Both the position numbers and the translations under genes were made by a program. From assembly GCA_025966255.1 (NCBI GenBank), contig JAOPVG010000587.1, positions 1 through 8,722 on the forward strand: a stretch of DNA of 8,722 nt, written 5' to 3'. Source of the stretch: Jatrophihabitans sp. Lineage in GTDB: Bacteria > Actinomycetota > Actinomycetes > Mycobacteriales > Jatrophihabitantaceae. The notes beneath the pieces were generated by a model. It worked only from the letters and a program-made list of their open reading frames with translations, ran no database searches and was not told where the DNA came from. Shown here one piece after another: positions 5,695-8,722 of the stretch; within the stretch, counting starts at the first letter, position 1, and the number at the start of each line of letters is the position of its first letter.

Positions 5695-5714
5695 CTGACA
5701 TCGCCGCTGGTCAG
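5695..5714. promoter_or_regulatory. Weak inverted repeat in the ABM/efflux divergent gap
   Basis: CTGAC (5695-5699) and GTCAG (5710-5714) are exact inverted arms separated by 10 bp. CTGACA at 5695-5700 also resembles a -35 element, but no good -10 follows at 16-18 bp. The rest of the 104-bp gap (5642-5745) holds only a 9-bp direct repeat, CATCGCCGC, at 5673 and 5699, plus the GGGAG ribosome site (5736-5740) of the transporter. Confidence 0.2.
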
Positions 5715-5745
5715 TACCGGTGCACACCGTCCACTGGGAGAAACC

Positions 5746-7173
5746 GTGACCATCACATCAACCCGCGCCCAGCGTTGGGCTCTCGCCCTGACCTCGGCCG
5801 CAGCCCTCATGGTGGCGCTCGACCAGCTCGTCGTCGCCACCGCTCTCAACGCGATCCGCGACGACCTGCACGCGTCGATCGCCACCCTCGACTGGACCGT
5901 CAACTCCTACAGCCTGAGCTTCGCGGTCCTGCTCATCACCGGCGCCGCCCTCGGCGACCGCTTCGGCCGGCGCCGGCTGTTCGTGACCGGCCTGACGCTC
6001 TTCACGCTCGCCTCCGCGGCCTGCGCGCTTTCCACCGACGCCGCGACCCTCATCACCGCGCGCGCCGTGCAGGGCGCCGGTTCCGCGCTCGTCATGCCAC
6101 TTGCCGTCGCGTTACTGACCACCGCGTTTCCGGTCGAGAAACGCGGTCCGGTCGTCGGTATCTTCACCGCCCTGACCGGCCTGGCCGTGGTCGGCGGCCC
6201 GATCGTCGGCGGCGCGGTCACCGACGGGATCGCCTGGCAATGGATCTTCTGGATCAACGTCCCCATCGGCGCCGTCCTCATCCCGCTGGCCAGGACGCGT
6301 CTCGAGGAGAGCCGCGGTGACCGGGTGCGTCCCGACCTGCTGGGGCTCTCGCTCGTCACCGCCGCGATGTTCGGCGTCGTGTGGGGACTCGTCCGGGCCG
6401 ACGCCGCGGGCTGGTCGAGCGCGGAGGTTCTCACGATGCTGATCGGCGGCGGCGTGCTCACCATCGCGTTCGGGCTCTGGGAGGTCCGCATCCCGAACGC
6501 GATGCTGCCCATGCACCTGTTCCGGATCCGCTCCTACTCGGCCGGAAACGCCGCCAACCTCTTACTGACGGCGTCGTTGTTCGGGACGGTGTTCCTGTTC
6601 GCGCAGTACCTGCAGATCTCCCTCGGGTACAGCCCGCTCGCCGCCGGGCTCCGCTTCACGCCGTGGACCGTGACGCTGTTCTTCTTCGCCCCGCTGGCCG
6701 GTCTGCTCGAGTCCCGCGTCGGCGCCCGCCCGTTGATCGTTCTCGGTTTGACGCTGCAGGGCGTCGGGCTGGGCTGGCTCGCGTACAACGTCGCGCAGGG
6801 CTACGGCTACACCGCGTCGGTGGCTGCCCTCGTCATCGCCGGGTGCGGTACGTCGATGGCGCTGCCCACCGGGCAGAATTCAGTCATGAACTCGGTGCCG
6901 GCGATGTACCTGGGCAAGGCGGCCGGGACGTTCAACTCGATGCGTCAACTCGGTGGCGTCCTCGGTATCGCGATCGTGTCGGCGGTGTTCGCCGCCAGCG
7001 GGAGCTATGCGAGCCCGCAGTCCTTCCGCGACGGCGTGGCGCCGGCGCTGTACGTCACTGCCGCCATCGCGTTGGCCGGAGCCGGTGCGGGGCTGTTCCT
7101 CGCCGGCCGCAAGGTGCGGAGTGCCCCGCTGGTTTCACCCGTGCGGGAGGCCGCGCTCGATGCCGTCGCCTGA
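5746..7173 (+). CDS. DHA2-type MFS drug efflux transporter (EmrB/QacA-like, 14 TM)
   Basis: A 475-residue integral membrane protein with the length and motifs of the 14-helix DHA2 family of proton-driven drug exporters. Motif D1 is LDQLVVATALNAIRDDL (25-41), with Asp26. Motif A is GDRFGRRRLF (70-79), motif B RAVQGAGSALVMP (106-118) and motif C GLAVVGGPIVGG (145-156). WQWIFWINVPIG at 165-176 is typical of EmrB/QacA members. Hydrophobic segments continue to about residue 453, and the C-terminus is short and cytosolic. It probably exports hydrophobic or cationic compounds; the substrate cannot be told. GTG 5746 is supported by GGGAG with a 5-nt spacing. The end overlaps the ECF sigma gene by 14 bp, so the two are co-expressed. 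The divergent small ABM-like gene may belong to the same response. Confidence 0.93.
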   Translation: MTITSTRAQRWALALTSAAALMVALDQLVVATALNAIRDDLHASIATLDWTVNSYSLSFAVLLITGAALGDRFGRRRLFVTGLTLFTLASAACALSTDAATLITARAVQGAGSALVMPLAVALLTTAFPVEKRGPVVGIFTALTGLAVVGGPIVGGAVTDGIAWQWIFWINVPIGAVLIPLARTRLEESRGDRVRPDLLGLSLVTAAMFGVVWGLVRADAAGWSSAEVLTMLIGGGVLTIAFGLWEVRIPNAMLPMHLFRIRSYSAGNAANLLLTASLFGTVFLFAQYLQISLGYSPLAAGLRFTPWTVTLFFFAPLAGLLESRVGARPLIVLGLTLQGVGLGWLAYNVAQGYGYTASVAALVIAGCGTSMALPTGQNSVMNSVPAMYLGKAAGTFNSMRQLGGVLGIAIVSAVFAASGSYASPQSFRDGVAPALYVTAAIALAGAGAGLFLAGRKVRSAPLVSPVREAALDAVA

Positions 7174-8134
7174 AACGGAGTTCACGCGGCTCACCGATCC
7201 ACATCGGCGCGAGCTGCTCGTGCACTGCTACCGCATGCTCGGGTCGTTCCACGACGCCGAGGACGTGCTGCAGGAGACCTACCTGCGGGCGTGGCGGGCC
7301 TACCCGAAGTTCGAGGGCCGGTCGTCGGTGCGTACCTGGCTGTACCGGATCGCCACCCGCGCCTGCCTGACCGCCCTCGAGAGTTCCGGACGGCGGCTGC
7401 TGCCGTCCGGACTCGGCATCGCGAGCACCGACCCGTTCGTGCCGCTGGCCGAACAGCGCCCCGAGGTGCCGTGGCTGGAACCGCTGCCCGACTCCGCGGT
7501 CGGGACCGACGCCGAGGACCCGGCGACGATCGCCATCCGACACGAGAGCACGCGGTTGGCGTTCGTCGCCGCGCTACAAGAGCTGCCGGCCCGGCAGCGG
7601 GCGGCCCTGGTGCTGCGCGACGTGCTCCAGTGGCCCGCCGCCGACGTCGCCGAACTGCTCGAGCTGTCCGTCGCCGCGGTGAACAGCGCCCTGCAACGCG
7701 CCCGCGCGCACCTCGCCGGGTCGACCCGGTCGGAGGAGGACGTCACGATGAGCGAAGACCTCGACGCGGACATCCTGAGCCAATTCGTCACCGCATTCGA
7801 GACCTCGGACCTGGCCGCGCTCACCGCGCTGCTGCGCCACGACGTGGAGCTGGAGATGCCGCCGATCCCGACCTGGTTCAGCGGACGCGACGCGGTGGCC
7901 GGCTTCTTCGGTCACCGGGTGATGACCGGCGTCCGGCGTCGGCTCATTCCGACCCACGCCAACGGCTGCCCGGCGGTCGCGACGTACCAGGGTGCCGAGG
8001 ACGGCAAGTGGCACGCGCACAGCATCCAGGTGCTCGAGATCCGCGATGGCGCGATCGCCCGTATCTACGCGTTCCTCGACCCGACGCTGTTCGAGTCGTT
8101 CGCGCTGCCCGCCGTACTGCCGGAGTCGGACTGA
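7160..8134 (+). CDS. ECF sigma factor with C-terminal SnoaL/NTF2-like domain (SigX5/TIGR02960-type)
   Basis: A 324-residue protein. Sigma-2 covers about 14-77, with RELLVHCYRMLGSFHDAEDV then QETYLRAWRAY and RTWLYRIATRACLTAL. A linker carries PWLEPLPD (104-111), characteristic of this long ECF subgroup. Sigma-4 covers about 130-183, with LQELPARQRAALVLRDVLQW and the recognition helix SVAAVNSALQRARAHL. Residues about 200-318 are a SnoaL/NTF2-like fold, with DLAALTALLRHDVELEMPP and HAHSIQVLEIRDGAIARIYAF. In ECF groups with such extensions this domain modulates activity in place of a separate anti-sigma factor. None is encoded here. ATG 7160 has GGGAGG (7145-7150) 9 nt upstream, inside the transporter gene. 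A second ribosome-like site precedes Met197. A 4-bp gap separates its stop from the convergent flavodoxin-like gene. Confidence 0.93.
   Translation: MPSPETEFTRLTDPHRRELLVHCYRMLGSFHDAEDVLQETYLRAWRAYPKFEGRSSVRTWLYRIATRACLTALESSGRRLLPSGLGIASTDPFVPLAEQRPEVPWLEPLPDSAVGTDAEDPATIAIRHESTRLAFVAALQELPARQRAALVLRDVLQWPAADVAELLELSVAAVNSALQRARAHLAGSTRSEEDVTMSEDLDADILSQFVTAFETSDLAALTALLRHDVELEMPPIPTWFSGRDAVAGFFGHRVMTGVRRRLIPTHANGCPAVATYQGAEDGKWHAHSIQVLEIRDGAIARIYAFLDPTLFESFALPAVLPESD
7732..7750 (+). promoter_or_regulatory. Possible internal ribosome site and start (Met197) within the sigma gene
   Basis: GGAGGAGGA (7732-7740) lies 7 nt before the in-frame ATG 7748-7750, exactly at the junction between sigma-4 and the SnoaL-like domain. 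Initiation here would yield a free C-terminal domain of 128 residues ending at 8134. The purine run also encodes a Glu-Glu-Asp stretch, so it may be incidental. Confidence 0.3.
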
Positions 8135-8138
8135 AGGC

Positions 8139-8600
8139 TCAACCCATCAAGGACGCCGCGACGGTCGCGCCGAGATCCCAGCACGCCTCGGTCGCGGCCT
8201 TGTCCGCGCCGCCGACCACGGTGACCGGCGCGTGCACGCGCTCCCACCCCATCCCCTTCGTGATCGACTCGGCCGCCCGGATCGCGCCCTCGGTGCTGTT
8301 GTTCCCGTGCACGTATAGCCCGTACGGCGCACCCGGTTTGGCCGTCAGCGTCGGGTAGTAGATCCCGTCGAAGAAGTGCTTCATGGCCCCGGAGAGGTAG
8401 CCGATGTTGGCCGGCGTCCCGAGCACGAAACCGTTCGCCTCGAGCACGTCCACCGGTGACGCGACCAGCGCCGGGCGCACCCGCACCTCCACCCCCTCGA
8501 TGCCGTCGGCATTCGTTCCTTCGAGGACGGCCTCGAGCAAGGTCTGCAAAGCGGGCGACGTCGTGTGATGGACAACGAGCAGCACGCGCGGATCGGCCAT
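8139..8600 (-). CDS. Flavodoxin-like / NAD(P)H-dependent FMN reductase-fold protein
   Basis: A 153-residue flavodoxin-fold protein. The first strand RVLLVVHHTTSPALQTLLEAV (5-25) carries an FMN phosphate-binding-loop pattern with HTTSP. The second signature is ANGFVLGTPANIGYLSGAMK followed by HFFDG (55-79), typical of WrbA/NADPH-dependent FMN reductase-like proteins. A third strand with YGLYVHGNNSTEGAI (93-107) follows, and the end is a helix. Such proteins bind FMN and act in electron transfer or quinone reduction; the exact role is unknown. No signal peptide is visible, so it is cytosolic. The ATG at 8600 lacks a strong ribosome site but has TAGGTT 6 nt upstream, which suggests a leaderless mRNA. 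It is convergent with the sigma gene (4-bp gap) and divergent from the TsaA-like gene. Confidence 0.85.
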   Translation of the reverse strand: MADPRVLLVVHHTTSPALQTLLEAVLEGTNADGIEGVEVRVRPALVASPVDVLEANGFVLGTPANIGYLSGAMKHFFDGIYYPTLTAKPGAPYGLYVHGNNSTEGAIRAAESITKGMGWERVHAPVTVVGGADKAATEACWDLGATVAASLMG

Positions 8601-8606
8601 GGGCCC

Positions 8607-8612
8607 AACCTA
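8607..8612 (-). promoter_or_regulatory. Candidate -10 element of the flavodoxin-like gene (leaderless)
   Basis: TAGGTT on the minus strand fits TANNNT and ends 6 nt before ATG 8600, so the transcript could begin at the start codon. It overlaps a CCTAGG palindrome at 8609-8614. No convincing -35 is seen. Confidence 0.35.
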
Positions 8613-8669
8613 GGAGTCCGGAGCGTGTTCTGACTGCCGGGCACCGACTGCGCGTGTCATGGTTGGCGG

Positions 8670-8722
8670 GTGAACGTCCAACCGATCGGCTGGGTTCGCT
8701 CCCCCCGGACCGAGCCCGACGA
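8670..8722 (+). CDS. TsaA/TrmO-like protein, first codons only (runs off the right edge)
   Basis: From GTG 8670 the frame is open to the edge and reads VNVQPIGWVRSPRTEPD. IGxVRSPRTEP close to the N-terminus is the opening pattern of the TsaA/TrmO domain. That family of SAM-dependent enzymes in E. coli methylates N6-threonylcarbamoyladenosine at tRNA position 37; actinobacterial relatives are mostly uncharacterised. Only 17 complete codons are present, so the call rests on this motif alone. No clear ribosome site precedes the GTG (GGTTGGCGG is a poor match). The gene is divergent from the flavodoxin-like gene across 69 bp with no other obvious feature. Confidence 0.5.
   Translation, partial: MNVQPIGWVRSPRTEPD

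Noticed and set aside
5673..5707. Direct repeat CATCGCCGC at 5673 and 5699
   Set aside because: Nine bases of common high-GC sequence, not symmetric and without a phased partner; chance is likely.
6381..7370. Rightward open frame across the transporter and sigma genes in another register
   Set aside because: It is Arg-rich low-complexity sequence overlapping two well-supported genes.
8611..8617. TAGGAGT, identical to an arm of the third HxlR-type dyad
   Set aside because: It is a single 7-bp match without the inverted partner at the right distance, so it is not evidence of a further operator.

Overview
The window is very GC-rich, uses GTG starts freely, has short intergenic gaps and carries a canonical actinobacterial-type SOS box in front of an imuA'-imuB pair. 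I read it as chromosomal DNA of a high-GC actinomycete, perhaps of the mycobacterial, nocardial or gordonial group. The genus cannot be fixed from this sequence. No rRNA, tRNA, CRISPR array or insertion sequence was seen.

Left part (1-1570): an HxlR-family regulator with a C-terminal SCP2-like domain is divergent from a two-gene unit, a pyridoxamine-phosphate-oxidase-fold flavin or F420 protein followed with a 4-bp overlap by an alpha/beta hydrolase that runs off the left edge. The 60-bp, unusually AT-rich divergent gap carries three copies of a 17-bp dyad (consensus AGTCCTA-N3-TAGGACT) on an exact 20-bp period. This is a strong candidate operator for autoregulation and control of the divergent unit.

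Centre (1581-5342): a YfcE-type metallophosphoesterase and an alpha/beta hydrolase form a leftward pair. They are divergent from the SOS mutasome accessory genes imuA' (RecA-like, degenerate P-loop) and imuB (catalytically dead Y-family polymerase with a QGALWG beta-clamp motif). A perfect 18-bp palindrome matching the LexA box TCGAAC-N4-GTTCGA lies between candidate -35 and -10 elements in both directions, so the hydrolase/phosphoesterase pair may also respond to DNA damage. The partner polymerase DnaE2 is not in the window. The imuA'-imuB junction is rich in potential RNA stems.

Right part (5333-8722): a small leftward ABM-like dimeric alpha/beta-barrel protein overlaps the end of imuB by 10 bp. 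It is divergent from a 14-helix DHA2-type drug efflux protein, which overlaps by 14 bp an ECF sigma factor with a C-terminal SnoaL/NTF2-like domain. A convergent flavodoxin-like protein follows, and then the first codons of a rightward TsaA/TrmO-like gene at the edge.

Several starts (the PPOX-fold gene, imuA' and the flavodoxin-like gene) lack a good Shine-Dalgarno and have a -10-like hexamer ending about 6 nt before the start codon, which suggests leaderless mRNAs.
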